This document shows positions 8,268-15,791 of a stretch of DNA of 34,271 nt, piece after piece (the stretch's first letter is position 1; each line of letters begins with the position of its first letter). The position numbers were made by a program, and so were the translations under genes. The notes under the pieces were generated by a model, which saw only the letters and a program-made list of their open reading frames with translations, searched no databases and was not told the origin of the DNA. Origin of the DNA: Saccharofermentans sp. (GTDB taxonomy: Bacteria; Bacillota; Clostridia; Saccharofermentanales; Saccharofermentanaceae). The stretch spans positions 1 through 34,271 of the forward strand of contig JAIKYD010000028.1 in NCBI GenBank assembly GCA_024683485.1. Direction: 5' to 3'.

Positions 8268-10138
8268 TAATTCTCCCTGTGGAAATACCGGTATATTGCA
8301 GCAGCGTCTTTCTCAGTTATGCCTTTTGCTTCCTTGAGTTCTTCTGCCGAGGAATTTTCCACGGCTTTTATTGTACCAAAATGCGAGAGCAGAATCTTGC
8401 GTTTGGCAGGACCGATACCTTCGATATTCTCAAGTTTGTACTTAATATTTCTCTTACCTGCCAGCTTATGCTGGTATGAGATCGCAAAACGGTGGACTTC
8501 ATTCTGAACAGTCGTCAGGAATCTCAGAAGACCCATCTCACTGTCAGTTAATGTCCGTCCTTCAAGTCTTATCTCTCGCCCGTCCTCGAAAACTATCCCG
8601 GCAGTCTTATGCCTGTCATTCTTGACCATTCCGGCAAGATAGATATCCTCTGTTCCCTTGATGCTCCTGACAACAGAAGCGACAGCTTCAAGCTGCCCTT
8701 TGCCTCCGTCAACAAGGATAATATCAGGATATTTGAATCCGTCGTCCTCATTATGGGAGAATCTCCGTTCCAAAGTCTCCCTCATAGACTGATAATCGTC
8801 CTGGGATTCGACTCTCTTCATCCTGAAAAGCCTATACGCCTGTTTGTCCGCCCTTCCGTCTTTGAAGACGACCATTCCCGCACAGATATCGTCATTGCCA
8901 AGATTCGAGATATCGAAAGATTCCGCCCTCGAGAGCTTTCCTTCAGGTGCACCGAGGAGTTCCTCCAGATATCTGAGCGGAACGGAAGGATCCGCATTTG
9001 CAGCCCCTCCCCTTAATATCCTTCTGACCATCATTTCGCGCGCATTGGCACCTGCAAGATTGGATAATTCACGAAGTTCTCCACGCTCGGCTACATGAAG
9101 TCTGCAGTTTTTTCCGAGCTTTTCCGTCAGTGTCTTCTCGATAAAACTCTGATCCTCTTCCTCCATCCTGTATGGCACAAGGATCAATGGCGGAATAAAC
9201 GGTGCATTCTCGTAATACTGCAGAATAAAGTTCTTCAGTATCTCTTCCTTGTCCTCGTCTTCACCGGCAAAGAAATATGTCGAAGAACCTACTATCCTTC
9301 CCTGTCTCAATTCGAGTTTCCGGACACATGTCTCACCGCAGTCCGAATAAAGTCCTATTGCATCTACATCACGTTCGATATCAAGATAGACTCTCTGGTT
9401 CTGACGGATCGCACGGAGAGCATACAGTCTGTCCCTCATCGCACTCGCCTTCTCGAATTCCAGGTTTTCAGAATAAGCCTCCATCTGAGTCCTGATATCG
9501 CTCTCAATGCCGTCATATTTACCTTCGAAAAACTGAACTATCTGATCCACCATGCTGCGGTAGTCTTCACTCTTAACCGTACCCAGACACGGGGCCATGC
9601 ACTTGCCGATGTGATAGTTAAGACAAGGTCTCTCTTTGCCTATATCTCTCGGAAAAACCTTCTTGCAGCGCTTGAGAGGGAATATGTCAGATATGGCTTT
9701 CAGCACTTCAAAACAGTCCGAACCCATGTAAGGACCATAATATCTCGCGCCTTTTTTACGGGCCTCGGGATCAGGTCTGAAAGCCTTGAAGACCCTCGGA
9801 TATGCTTCATTCAAAGTTATGCAGATGTACGGGTATCCCTTGTCGTCTCTTAAAAGGATGTTGTATTTGGGCTGATATCTTTTTATCAGGTTGTTCTCTA
9901 GCAGCAATGCCTCAGGTTCTGAACCGACAACTGTGTATTCAAAATCCGCGACATGGGATACCATTGCCCTGACCTTCGGACTTGATATCGTTCCGCCTCC
10001 GAAATAACTCTTCAGTCTGTTCCGGAGTTTCTTCGCTTTTCCCACATAAATAACACAGCCCGAAGAGTCCTTCATAAGGTACACTCCGGGGCTTAACGGG
10101 ACAGTGTCCAGCCTGGCGTCAAATTTACCGGCGGGCAT
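8267..10138 (-). CDS. uvrC: Excinuclease ABC subunit C
   Basis: UvrC makes both incisions in nucleotide excision repair together with UvrA and UvrB. The 623-residue protein has the GIY-YIG domain at the N-terminus (SPGVYLMKDSSGCVIYVGKA, residues 16-35, with Arg in KKLRNRL). A four-Cys cluster region follows (RCKKVFPRDIGKERPCLNY, KCMAPCLG). The UVR helix pair is near EYSENLEFEKASAMRDRL, and the RNase H-like nuclease is near ESFDISNLGNDD and IILVDGGKGQLEA. A tandem HhH end is present (IEGIGPAKRKILLSHFG). The length is normal for the family. The ATG at 10136-10138 overlaps the stop of the HPr-like gene in TAATG. Confidence 0.97.
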   Translation of the reverse strand: MPAGKFDARLDTVPLSPGVYLMKDSSGCVIYVGKAKKLRNRLKSYFGGGTISSPKVRAMVSHVADFEYTVVGSEPEALLLENNLIKRYQPKYNILLRDDKGYPYICITLNEAYPRVFKAFRPDPEARKKGARYYGPYMGSDCFEVLKAISDIFPLKRCKKVFPRDIGKERPCLNYHIGKCMAPCLGTVKSEDYRSMVDQIVQFFEGKYDGIESDIRTQMEAYSENLEFEKASAMRDRLYALRAIRQNQRVYLDIERDVDAIGLYSDCGETCVRKLELRQGRIVGSSTYFFAGEDEDKEEILKNFILQYYENAPFIPPLILVPYRMEEEDQSFIEKTLTEKLGKNCRLHVAERGELRELSNLAGANAREMMVRRILRGGAANADPSVPLRYLEELLGAPEGKLSRAESFDISNLGNDDICAGMVVFKDGRADKQAYRLFRMKRVESQDDYQSMRETLERRFSHNEDDGFKYPDIILVDGGKGQLEAVASVVRSIKGTEDIYLAGMVKNDRHKTAGIVFEDGREIRLEGRTLTDSEMGLLRFLTTVQNEVHRFAISYQHKLAGKRNIKYKLENIEGIGPAKRKILLSHFGTIKAVENSSAEELKEAKGITEKDAAAIYRYFHREN

Positions 10139-10404
10139 TACACTGCTATCTTAGGATTCTTAAGATGGGCGAGAAGCGCATCGCAGGCTTCTTTCTCATC
10201 GTCGCCGTTTGCTTCTATCTCGATCTCGGCGCCGTTCTCGATTCCGAGGGACATAACACCTAAAAGACTCTTTGCGTTTGCTCTTCTTCCGCTGCGGACA
10301 ATATAGATTGTGCTGTGAAACTGTGATGCCTTCTGGATCATGACCGCAACGGCCTTCATCTGCAATGCATCTTCACAATCAAAAACAATCTTTTCTGTAG
10401 TCAT
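10138..10404 (-). CDS. HPr-family protein, Crh-like (Gln15 in place of the active-site His)
   Basis: An 88-residue HPr-fold protein. The region that is normally GLHARPAA reads ALQMKAVA, so residue 15, the phospho-carrier His in PTS HPr, is Gln, and Arg17 is Lys. The regulatory serine is kept at exactly position 46 in NAKSLLGVMSLG. Bacillus subtilis Crh has the same combination, Gln15 with Ser46, and works in catabolite repression through HPr kinase and CcpA but not in sugar transport. By analogy this protein is probably regulatory. It is the first gene of the uvrC unit and follows a good promoter; GAGGGG lies about 12 bases upstream of the ATG at 10402-10404. No hprK or EI gene is in the window. 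Confidence 0.85.
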   Translation of the reverse strand: MTTEKIVFDCEDALQMKAVAVMIQKASQFHSTIYIVRSGRRANAKSLLGVMSLGIENGAEIEIEANGDDEKEACDALLAHLKNPKIAV

Positions 10405-10437
10405 AGTTTAGGAACACCCCTCATAAAATACGTCATA

Positions 10438-10466
10438 AGTATATTTTTGCCTCTTTCGAAAATCAA
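10438..10466 (-). promoter_or_regulatory. Promoter of the HPr-like - uvrC - phosphoesterase - DUF2142 unit
   Basis: On the minus strand TTGATT (10466-10461) and TATACT (10443-10438) are separated by exactly 17 bases. The -10 box ends 33 bases before the ATG of the HPr-like gene. No clear hairpin terminator for rimI was found between 10467 and 10549. Confidence 0.65.
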
Positions 10467-10549
10467 CCAAAAACAAGCCAAAGTGTCTAATTTCGACTAT
10501 TTAACCCAAATGAGAAAAATTTGGCAAAACCTTTTGTTAAAAATATCAA

Positions 10550-10990
10550 TCAGAGTTCCAGACTCATCAGGACAGCATCCTTGCCGTCACAATAATATCC
10601 GCGTCTTTTGCCGTATTCCGTAAAACCGGCCTTCCCATACAGTGCAATTGCCGGAACATTTCCGGATTCAACTTCCAGGAAGACTTTCACGATCCCACGC
10701 TTCCTGAGAAGCATCAAAAGCTCGTTCATTAGTATTGATGCAAAACCTTTTCCCCTGTATGCCATGTCAGTAACTATATTGCCAATATTGCATTCATCGA
10801 GCACTGTTTCAGCACCGGCATAACAGACGATCTTATTACCTGATAATGCAACAAGGCAGAGTTTATTCTGATCACTGATAAGTCTTTCAAATTCCTCTCT
10901 CGCCCACGGGTGAATGATCGAGCCATGCTCGAGTTCCATTATCCTGTCTATATCTCCGGATACAGCTTCCCTGATAACCGCATCATCCAT
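10550..10990 (-). CDS. rimI: Ribosomal protein S18 alanine N-acetyltransferase (GNAT family)
   Basis: RimI acetylates the N-terminal alanine of ribosomal protein S18; homologues can have wider targets. The 146-residue GNAT protein starts MDDAVIREAVSGDIDRIMEL, followed by HPWAREEFERLI. The acetyl-CoA pyrophosphate loop is YRGKGFASILM (R/Q-x-x-G-x-G/A). The C-terminal VFLEVESGNVPAIALYGKAGF segment is typical of RimI. A longer reading from 11023 is possible, but the ATG at 10988-10990 gives the family start and has GGAG upstream inside the end of tsaB. It overlaps tsaB by 8 bases. The tsaE-tsaB-rimI order is common in Firmicutes and supports the name. Confidence 0.92.
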   Translation of the reverse strand: MDDAVIREAVSGDIDRIMELEHGSIIHPWAREEFERLISDQNKLCLVALSGNKIVCYAGAETVLDECNIGNIVTDMAYRGKGFASILMNELLMLLRKRGIVKVFLEVESGNVPAIALYGKAGFTEYGKRRGYYCDGKDAVLMSLEL

Positions 10991-11699
10991 TCTTCTTAAG
11001 CCGCTCCGCCTGTGAGACTGCACAATACGAGGCCTTCAGATCACGGGCATCGATCATCACGCCTTTTGAAAAAGCTGACAAAGCCACGCCCTTCGGCATA
11101 ATTGCAGCACCCGGTGCATAGTATATATTCAGAGTTGACTTTGCCTTCTCGAACGCCTTCTTCATAACGGTCGCGCCACTCCCGACCACGATAATCTGGC
11201 GTCTTTTGCCGTAAATGATCTCAGGTATCTTAGCGATCTTCGATACCAGATCATCAGCATCATACGCATTCTCAGGCAGCAGTGCCTTGAGCGTATCGTC
11301 CTCGGCTGCCTGCGCGAAAACCCTGTTATTACGCGCATCTATAGCAGGAACGATCAACGTCTCCTCCCTTGGTGTCATCGTCACATTCTCACACGATCTT
11401 GCCAAGGCTTCAGTTGAGGAAACAGCTATGCACTTCTTTCCGGAAGCAAGTGCCATGCCCTTTACCGCTGAAAGACCGATCCTTATACCGGTGAACGAAC
11501 CAGGTCCGACAGTAACAGCATATCCGTCAAGGTCTTCATGCTTCATGCCTGCCTTTAACATGATCCTGTGAACCAGCGGCATAAAAGTCTCGGAATGCGT
11601 TAGTGTCTCAAACGAGAGTTCATAGCAGATATCTTTGCCGTCTTCAAATATCCCGGCACTGCAATTGCTGTTTGATGTATCACATACGAGTAATCTCAT
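10983..11699 (-). CDS. tsaB: tRNA threonylcarbamoyladenosine biosynthesis protein TsaB
   Basis: TsaB is the inactive ASKHA-fold partner of TsaD in the complex that makes t6A37 on ANN-decoding tRNAs. The 238-residue protein opens MRLLVCDTSNSNCSAGIF, has the HSETFMPLV segment and the diagnostic GPGSFTGIRIGLSAVKG near residues 67-83. The middle contains VPAIDARNNRVFAQ. The ATG at 11697-11699 overlaps the tsaE stop in ATGA. TsaD and TsaC are not in the window. Confidence 0.95.
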   Translation of the reverse strand: MRLLVCDTSNSNCSAGIFEDGKDICYELSFETLTHSETFMPLVHRIMLKAGMKHEDLDGYAVTVGPGSFTGIRIGLSAVKGMALASGKKCIAVSSTEALARSCENVTMTPREETLIVPAIDARNNRVFAQAAEDDTLKALLPENAYDADDLVSKIAKIPEIIYGKRRQIIVVGSGATVMKKAFEKAKSTLNIYYAPGAAIMPKGVALSAFSKGVMIDARDLKASYCAVSQAERLKKNG

Positions 11700-12172
11700 T
11701 CTTCCTTCTCCGCTCCGGCTCTCTTAATTGCTTCTTCAATCCGTGCCGAATATCTGTCACTGCAGCTGCACCCGAAGTGTCTGGTGCTTCCGTCTCCGGT
11801 TATCGTCATCCTTACAGTATTGTCAGGCAGAATATCATCGATAATATCACTCCATTCAATGACGCATACACCGCCTCTGTAAAAATACTCGTCAAGTCCG
11901 CTCATGAGAAAGTCTTCGGTTCCTGAGAGTCTGTATGTATCGAAATGGAACAGCATCAGCCTTCCGCCTTCATACTCATTAACGATAGTGAAAGTAGGAC
12001 TCGACACATGAGCCGTTGACCCAAGACCATCAGCAATTCCCCTCGTAAGGCAGGTCTTTCCTGCACCGAGATCACCTGTCAGAGCGATAACGTCGCCGCC
12101 GCAAAGCACCTTGGCAAGTTCAAAGCCAAAGAGTTCTGTCTGTTCCGGAGATGTGGTCATAAACCTGATCAT
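11696..12172 (-). CDS. tsaE: tRNA threonylcarbamoyladenosine biosynthesis ATPase TsaE
   Basis: TsaE is the small ATPase that resets the TsaBD complex during t6A synthesis. The 158-residue protein has the Walker A loop GDLGAGKT near residues 32-39, then the conserved SSPTFTIVNEY segment and the FHFDTYRL strand. VIEWSD near residue 105 is also typical. An upstream in-frame ATG at 12230-12232 exists. The ATG at 12170-12172 is preferred because AAAGGA stands 10 bases upstream and the longer N-terminus would overlap the promoter. The gene is first of tsaE-tsaB-rimI. Confidence 0.94.
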   Translation of the reverse strand: MIRFMTTSPEQTELFGFELAKVLCGGDVIALTGDLGAGKTCLTRGIADGLGSTAHVSSPTFTIVNEYEGGRLMLFHFDTYRLSGTEDFLMSGLDEYFYRGGVCVIEWSDIIDDILPDNTVRMTITGDGSTRHFGCSCSDRYSARIEEAIKRAGAEKEE

Positions 12173-12203
12173 GTATTGGTAATCCTTTTCGTACTGCGTA
12201 GTA

Positions 12204-12232
12204 ATTGTACATTCAAGAAAGATAAATAGCAA
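12204..12232 (-). promoter_or_regulatory. Promoter of tsaE-tsaB-rimI
   Basis: On the minus strand TTGCTA (12232-12227) and TACAAT (12209-12204) are separated by 17 bases, 31 bases before the tsaE ATG. The -35 box abuts the rpsI terminator T-tract. Confidence 0.6.
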
Positions 12233-12257
12233 AAGGCCGCCCGAATTGGACGGCCTT
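12231..12257 (-). terminator. Intrinsic terminator of rplM-rpsI
   Basis: On the minus strand AAGGCCG (12257-12251) pairs with CGGCCTT (12239-12233), with two more G-C pairs possible inside and a short loop. The stem runs into TTTTGCTATTT. It lies about 30 bases past the rpsI stop. Confidence 0.8.
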
Positions 12258-12288
12258 CGATTCTTTTTGCAAACCGCAATAATAACGA

Positions 12289-12702
12289 TTAACGCTTTGA
12301 GAACTGTGAAGCCTTTCTTGCTTTCTTGAGACCCGGCTTCTTTCTCTCCTTCATACGTGCATCACGTGTAAGGAATCCGCTCTCCTTGAGAACTGCCTTG
12401 TAGCTCTCCTCATCAGCTTCAACCAAAGCTCTGGAAATACCGTGACGGATAGCACCGGCCTGACCGGAAATACCGCCGCCTGTAGCCTTAACGATAATAT
12501 CGAACTTGTCCTCTGTCTGTGTAGCTGCAAGAGGCTGGCGAACGATGAGCTTCAATGTATCAAGACCGAAGTAATCATCGATATCCTTGCCGTTGATTGT
12601 GATCTTGCCCTTACCGGGAACCAGACGAACGGCTGCTACTGCGTCCTTACGACGGCCTGTGCCGTAATAATATACTTTGCTGCTTGTTTTCTTTGCTGCC
12701 AT
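12289..12702 (-). CDS. rpsI: Small ribosomal subunit protein S9 (uS9)
   Basis: A 137-residue ribosomal protein. It has the family blocks [20 protein letters not shown] near the start, [13 protein letters not shown], the glycine-rich [20 protein letters not shown] near residues 71-90, and the basic end [17 protein letters not shown] that reaches into the P-site region. The ATG at 12700-12702 has GGAGGA upstream. It is 17 bases after rplM, the near-universal rplM-rpsI pair, and is closed by an intrinsic terminator. Confidence 0.98.
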   Translation of the reverse strand: MAAKKTSSKVYYYGTGRRKDAVAAVRLVPGKGKITINGKDIDDYFGLDTLKLIVRQPLAATQTEDKFDIIVKATGGGISGQAGAIRHGISRALVEADEESYKAVLKESGFLTRDARMKERKKPGLKKARKASQFSKR

Positions 12703-12719
12703 TATCAGTAGTCCTCCGA

Positions 12720-13148
12720 TTAGAATGTGTAAACTTCAGGCTTCTGAGCTGCCTGCTCGTGCTCGGGGCCGGCATAAACGTGAAGCTTTCTGAACATCTG
12801 ACGGCCTAAAGAGTTCTTGGGGAGCATTCCCTTAACAGCGAGCTCTACAGCCTTCTCAGGGTTCTTTGCCATCAAAGTACGGTAGTCGATCTCCTTCATT
12901 CCACCCGGGAATCCAGAGTGATGACGATAAAGCTTATCGTCAAGCTTCTTACCTGTAAGAACTACCTTGGAAGCGTTGATTACGATTACATTATCTCCGG
13001 TATCAAGGAAAGGAGTATATGTGGGCTTGTGCTTGCCTCTTAAGAGTCTGGCAACCTCTGTAGCCAGACGTCCGAGAACCATGCCCTCAGCGTCGATTAC
13101 GAGCCATTTCCTTTCTATTGAATCCTTGGTTGCAACATATGTAGCCAT
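12720..13148 (-). CDS. rplM: Large ribosomal subunit protein L13 (uL13)
   Basis: A 142-residue ribosomal protein. It starts [20 protein letters not shown], followed by [20 protein letters not shown], then [15 protein letters not shown] and the C-terminal [21 protein letters not shown] longer in-frame reading to 13232 would run through the leader hairpin. The ATG at 13146-13148 has AAGGAGAAA and matches the family start, so it is chosen. The strong promoter at 13241-13269 drives it. The leader is about 85 bases and contains a hairpin, consistent with leader control of this operon. Confidence 0.98.
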   Translation of the reverse strand: MATYVATKDSIERKWLVIDAEGMVLGRLATEVARLLRGKHKPTYTPFLDTGDNVIVINASKVVLTGKKLDDKLYRHHSGFPGGMKEIDYRTLMAKNPEKAVELAVKGMLPKNSLGRQMFRKLHVYAGPEHEQAAQKPEVYTF

Positions 13149-13207
13149 GTGTCTTTCTCCTTGAAATTCATTGATTCTTCTAATATTCCGAATGCTTATA
13201 TAAGCAA

Positions 13208-13237
13208 AAAGAACAGGCCTGCTCTTGAGCAAGCCTG
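13208..13237 (-). promoter_or_regulatory. Leader hairpin of rplM-rpsI, terminator-like
   Basis: On the minus strand CAGGCTTGCTC (13237-13227) pairs with GAGCAGGCCTG (13224-13214), 10-11 bp with one G-U pair, followed by TTCTTTTTGC. It is at the very 5' end of the predicted transcript. Firmicutes often carry an L13 leader RNA at this place. Whether this hairpin is that family was not tested. Confidence 0.55.
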
Positions 13238-13240
13238 CAT

Positions 13241-13269
13241 ATAATAACCGCCATTTACGGGTATGTCAA
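13241..13269 (-). promoter_or_regulatory. Promoter of rplM-rpsI
   Basis: On the minus strand a perfect TTGACA (13269-13264) and TATTAT (13246-13241) are separated by 17 bases. This is the best sigma-A type promoter in the window, as expected for a ribosomal protein operon. Confidence 0.85.
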
Positions 13270-13280
13270 CAATTTTCGCG

Positions 13281-13311
13281 AAAAAACTTGAAGAATTCTC
13301 CCGAATTCTTC
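13281..13311 (-). terminator. Intrinsic terminator after lipoprotein LpA
   Basis: A perfect 9 bp stem (GAAGAATTC at 13290-13298 with GAATTCTTC at 13303-13311) with a 4-base loop is followed on the minus strand by AAGTTTTTT. The hairpin is nested in a wider inverted repeat, CGCGAAAAAA at 13277-13286 with TTTTTTCGCG at 13322-13331. It lies 22 bases past the stop codon. Confidence 0.85.
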
Positions 13312-13332
13312 GAAAATCGCCTTTTTTCGCGT

Positions 13333-13905
13333 TTAATTAACCATCCTTCTGTACACAATGGTCAGAATCTTATCAGCACCGTCAGTAGTGATCTGAACTG
13401 CTGTATCACCTGAAACAAAAAGCATACCGTAAACATCTTCCTGAGAAGGTGTTCCGAATACTGCCTTTGCTGCATCCGGCTTGTCACCTGTATGAATGCC
13501 GTCGCAGTCGATAAGAGGATTCTCTATCTCAACGCCCTCAATAAGTTCAGCGCCATTCTCTTCATATGTGTAGATCAGGAATTCCGGATATGTGTAAACA
13601 GTAGACATTCCCTGACCTGCACATGAAGCTCCCTGGAATACATCTTCAGGGTCGCCGAACGCATCAAGAACAGGACCAGCCGGAGCGCCTGGTACGACAT
13701 CATAACCCTTATAGCTGAACTTGTATCCACCGGAAACTGCGCCTGAGTCAGCAGCGGTATTCTCAACTGCGATCTGTGTCTGTCCGCCACTGATCTTTAC
13801 AGCTTCAGCTGTCTGTCCTGATGTCTCCTGACTGCTGCATCCTGCAAAGACTGCTGCTGCCAGGCATAAGCCTGCCATTGTTGTAACGATTCTTGATCTT
13901 TTCAT
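13333..13905 (-). CDS. Lipoprotein LpA with two BamE/SmpA-like half-repeats
   Basis: A 190-residue secreted lipoprotein. The signal peptide (KRSRIVTTMAGLCLAAAVFA) ends in the lipobox FAGC, with Cys22 as the lipidation site. After a Ser/Thr-rich linker the mature part has two related blocks. The first is GAPAGPVLDAFGDPEDVF and then the GASCAGQGMSTVY segment; the second is GIHTGDKPDAAKAVFGTP. Both follow the G-x(n)-V/A-x3-F-G-x-P pattern of BamE/SmpA-type domains. The ATG at 13903-13905 has AAAGGAG and is preferred to an upstream in-frame ATG. It is a clear paralogue of the lipoprotein at 19156-19725: both have the SCAGxG motif and the second block. It follows TgA on the minus strand with its own promoter. 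The function is unknown; an extracytoplasmic partner or substrate of the neighbouring transglutaminase-like proteins is an inference. Confidence 0.75.
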   Translation of the reverse strand: MKRSRIVTTMAGLCLAAAVFAGCSSQETSGQTAEAVKISGGQTQIAVENTAADSGAVSGGYKFSYKGYDVVPGAPAGPVLDAFGDPEDVFQGASCAGQGMSTVYTYPEFLIYTYEENGAELIEGVEIENPLIDCDGIHTGDKPDAAKAVFGTPSQEDVYGMLFVSGDTAVQITTDGADKILTIVYRRMVN

Positions 13906-14001
13906 TTCTCTTTCTCCTTTTAAACTATTCCTATTATCTTTATCCATATATTACATCCTAATGCTTATCCGCTCTTACAGGGCGGGATAAACAACCGAAG
14001 T

Positions 14002-14031
14002 AATATAATACATTAAATCAGTTAGTGTCAA
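14002..14031 (-). promoter_or_regulatory. Promoter of lipoprotein LpA
   Basis: On the minus strand TTGACA (14031-14026) and TATATT (14007-14002) are separated by 18 bases. The stretch around the -10 box (14000-14017) recurs with one change upstream of the paralogous lipoprotein LpB. An imperfect hairpin (TTATCCCGC with GCGGATAA) follows in the leader at about 13964-13988. Confidence 0.6.
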
Positions 14032-14044
14032 TATTCTTCCCGTT

Positions 14045-15709
14045 TCAAGCCGCATCCTGTCCGGTTTTACCTTCCGGTGTCTGAACAGGTTCCAAAGTCG
14101 GTTCAGGATCATCTTCCGGAGCAGGTGAAGGTTCCTCAGCCGGTGTAGGTTCCGGTGCTTCCGTTGGTGTGGGCTCAGGTGTATCCGTTGGTTCCGGTGC
14201 CTGTGTCGGCGGAACTTCTGTGGGCGTGGATGTAGCTTCCGGTTCGGGAGTCGGTGTCGGAGAAACCGTCGGAGTCGCAGTCGGCGCCGGTGTTTCCGTC
14301 GGAGTTGCAGTCGGTTTGGGTGTAGCCGTTGGCTTTGGTGTTGCTGTTGCAGTCGGTTTTGGAGTTGCTGTAGGCGTTGGAGTGGCCGTAAGCTTCGGTG
14401 TAGGTGTCGGTGAAGGCATAAAATATTCTGAACCGCCAGCACGTTCCGGATAAAGTGACCCGTCATACTGGTGGCGGTAATCGTCTATCTCGTCATCAGT
14501 ACACATAAAATATACGCCTGGATGATCAAGGAAAGTCGTTGCATCGCAATGATACCATGCGCCGTTGAGCTTTACGAGGTTCCAGAAATGGCCATTGCCG
14601 TACACGGGATATCTTGTAACCATCATGTTTGGGATCCCGGCCTGGTCAAGGAGCATTTTCGCGCAGCTGAAGAAAACATAACAGTCACCGCTCCGTCTTG
14701 AGAATCCTCTGTATGCAGCTGCTTCATAGGTCTGATAATAACCTACTGTCTGATAGTAAATATTCGAATGTACCCAGTTGAAGATTGCCCTGGCAGTCTC
14801 AACTTCATTATCTTTCTGGAGACCTGCCAGTATGTTTGAAGCCAGATTGTATGCATCCTGTGAGTTGTTTGTAAAGTAAGCGTATTGTGAATCCCAGTCC
14901 ACGTCTTCAGCTTTTTCCTCTTCAGGGTTCTCCGGTATAGTAACCTTGATCTTTATCTTGGCAGTGCCGATGTTTCCGGCTTTATCAATTGCACTGTATG
15001 TGATCACATATTCGCCGGTCTTAGCGTAATTTACTTTGGAATCATCGACTTTAAGCACTGGCTCAGGATCGCAATCGTCAGTGACGGTAACACCCTTAAA
15101 CAGATTCAGATCGTGGGGATCATCACCTATCTCAATGTCATGGGTACCCTTTATTACAGGCGGAGTATGATCATCGATAATAATAAACGGAACCTGAATG
15201 ACAGTGCTGTTGCCGTAAACATCGGTAACGCTTACAGGAACATCAAAATCTCCACCCTTTTTAAATTCGGGTGTCCCGTTAAGATATTCGACACTGGCAA
15301 TACCTGAAAGGTCATAGAGGTTACAAACACAGGCTTCAGCCTCCGGCATCTTCCAATCCATATAAAATGACTGGGGAACAGCATCCCCCACAGGAGCCGT
15401 ATGATCCTCTATCCGTAATATTACGTCTTTCTCGGGAACCTCATTATATTTCACCTTAAGCTGATAAACTGCCGGTACATTTGTATCTATTCCGGTTATG
15501 TCGCTGACAAATTCTGCACCATCAGGAAGATCATTAAAGAAATCGCTGATGTTAATGGCAGAACCGGCTTCTATCGTAACTTCTTCCCTAAGGTTACTAT
15601 CTGCTTCCCCGGGATTATTGTCTGCTTTCTTGAAAAAACATGATGCAGATACCGTTGCGATGGCAGCGAAAACCAAAACCGCTACAAATATTCCAATTAT
15701 CTTTTTCAT
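14045..15709 (-). CDS. TgA: membrane-anchored Ig-like/transglutaminase-like surface protein with Thr/Pro-rich tail
   Basis: A 554-residue exported protein. An N-terminal hydrophobic segment (residues 4-24) acts as anchor or signal peptide. Two or three Ig-like (DUF5011-type) domains follow at about 43-255, including TPPVIKGTHDIEIGDDP and the VTVTDDCDPEPVLKVDDSKV strand. A transglutaminase-like core spans about 275-410 with catalytic candidates Cys343 (SGDCYVFFSC), His374 (GNGHFWNLV) and Asp389 (WYHCDAT). The segment DGSLYPERAGGSEYF closes it. A tail of about 120 residues made of TPTPT/KPTA/PEPT units ends the protein and could span the wall. The core resembles PF01841 enzymes, which crosslink, cleave or modify proteins; the substrate is unknown. 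TgA is most like TgB, 82 bases upstream, but a terminator lies between. No good Shine-Dalgarno precedes the ATG. Confidence 0.82.
   Translation of the reverse strand: MKKIIGIFVAVLVFAAIATVSASCFFKKADNNPGEADSNLREEVTIEAGSAINISDFFNDLPDGAEFVSDITGIDTNVPAVYQLKVKYNEVPEKDVILRIEDHTAPVGDAVPQSFYMDWKMPEAEACVCNLYDLSGIASVEYLNGTPEFKKGGDFDVPVSVTDVYGNSTVIQVPFIIIDDHTPPVIKGTHDIEIGDDPHDLNLFKGVTVTDDCDPEPVLKVDDSKVNYAKTGEYVITYSAIDKAGNIGTAKIKIKVTIPENPEEEKAEDVDWDSQYAYFTNNSQDAYNLASNILAGLQKDNEVETARAIFNWVHSNIYYQTVGYYQTYEAAAYRGFSRRSGDCYVFFSCAKMLLDQAGIPNMMVTRYPVYGNGHFWNLVKLNGAWYHCDATTFLDHPGVYFMCTDDEIDDYRHQYDGSLYPERAGGSEYFMPSPTPTPKLTATPTPTATPKPTATATPKPTATPKPTATPTETPAPTATPTVSPTPTPEPEATSTPTEVPPTQAPEPTDTPEPTPTEAPEPTPAEEPSPAPEDDPEPTLEPVQTPEGKTGQDAA
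14048..14416 (-). repeat. Degenerate coding repeat: Thr/Pro-rich tail of TgA
   Basis: This stretch encodes the tail residues from about 432 on, built from short degenerate units such as PTPTAT, PKPTAT and PEPT. The DNA is biased: GGTGT, GGCGT and CGGTT motifs recur on the plus strand. The repeated structure could vary in length by slippage. The frame remains open throughout. Confidence 0.7.
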
Positions 15710-15740
15710 ACTACATGTAATCTATATGCTGAATCAGCAA

Positions 15741-15780
15741 AACAAAGTTGACTATATCCATCCGTTGGCTATAGTCAACT
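15741..15780 (-). terminator. Hairpin terminator between TgB and TgA
   Basis: An 11 bp perfect stem (AGTTGACTATA at 15746-15756 with TATAGTCAACT at 15770-15780), extendable by CCA/TGG inside, is followed on the minus strand by TTTGTTTTG. A second small inverted repeat, GCTGATTCAGC, lies just beyond. It is 12 bases past the TgB stop. Confidence 0.7.
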
Positions 15781-15791
15781 AAGTCTATTTC

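Noticed and set aside
9095..9853. Long plus-strand frame of 252 codons
   Set aside because: It lies fully inside uvrC on the other strand, and uvrC is certain.
14169..14453. Plus-strand open frame rich in Gly and Val
   Set aside because: It is the antisense reading of the TgA Thr/Pro tail; repeated PT codons give GV/GVA in reverse. No ribosome binding site and no family.
13975..14466. Minus-strand Arg/His/Leu-rich frame of 163 codons
   Set aside because: Shifted reading of the TgA tail; composition is an artefact of the repeats.
15640..15709. Lipobox in TgA (VSASC)
   Set aside because: The -3 position is Ser instead of Leu or a similar residue; an uncleaved anchor or ordinary signal peptide fits better, though it is not excluded.
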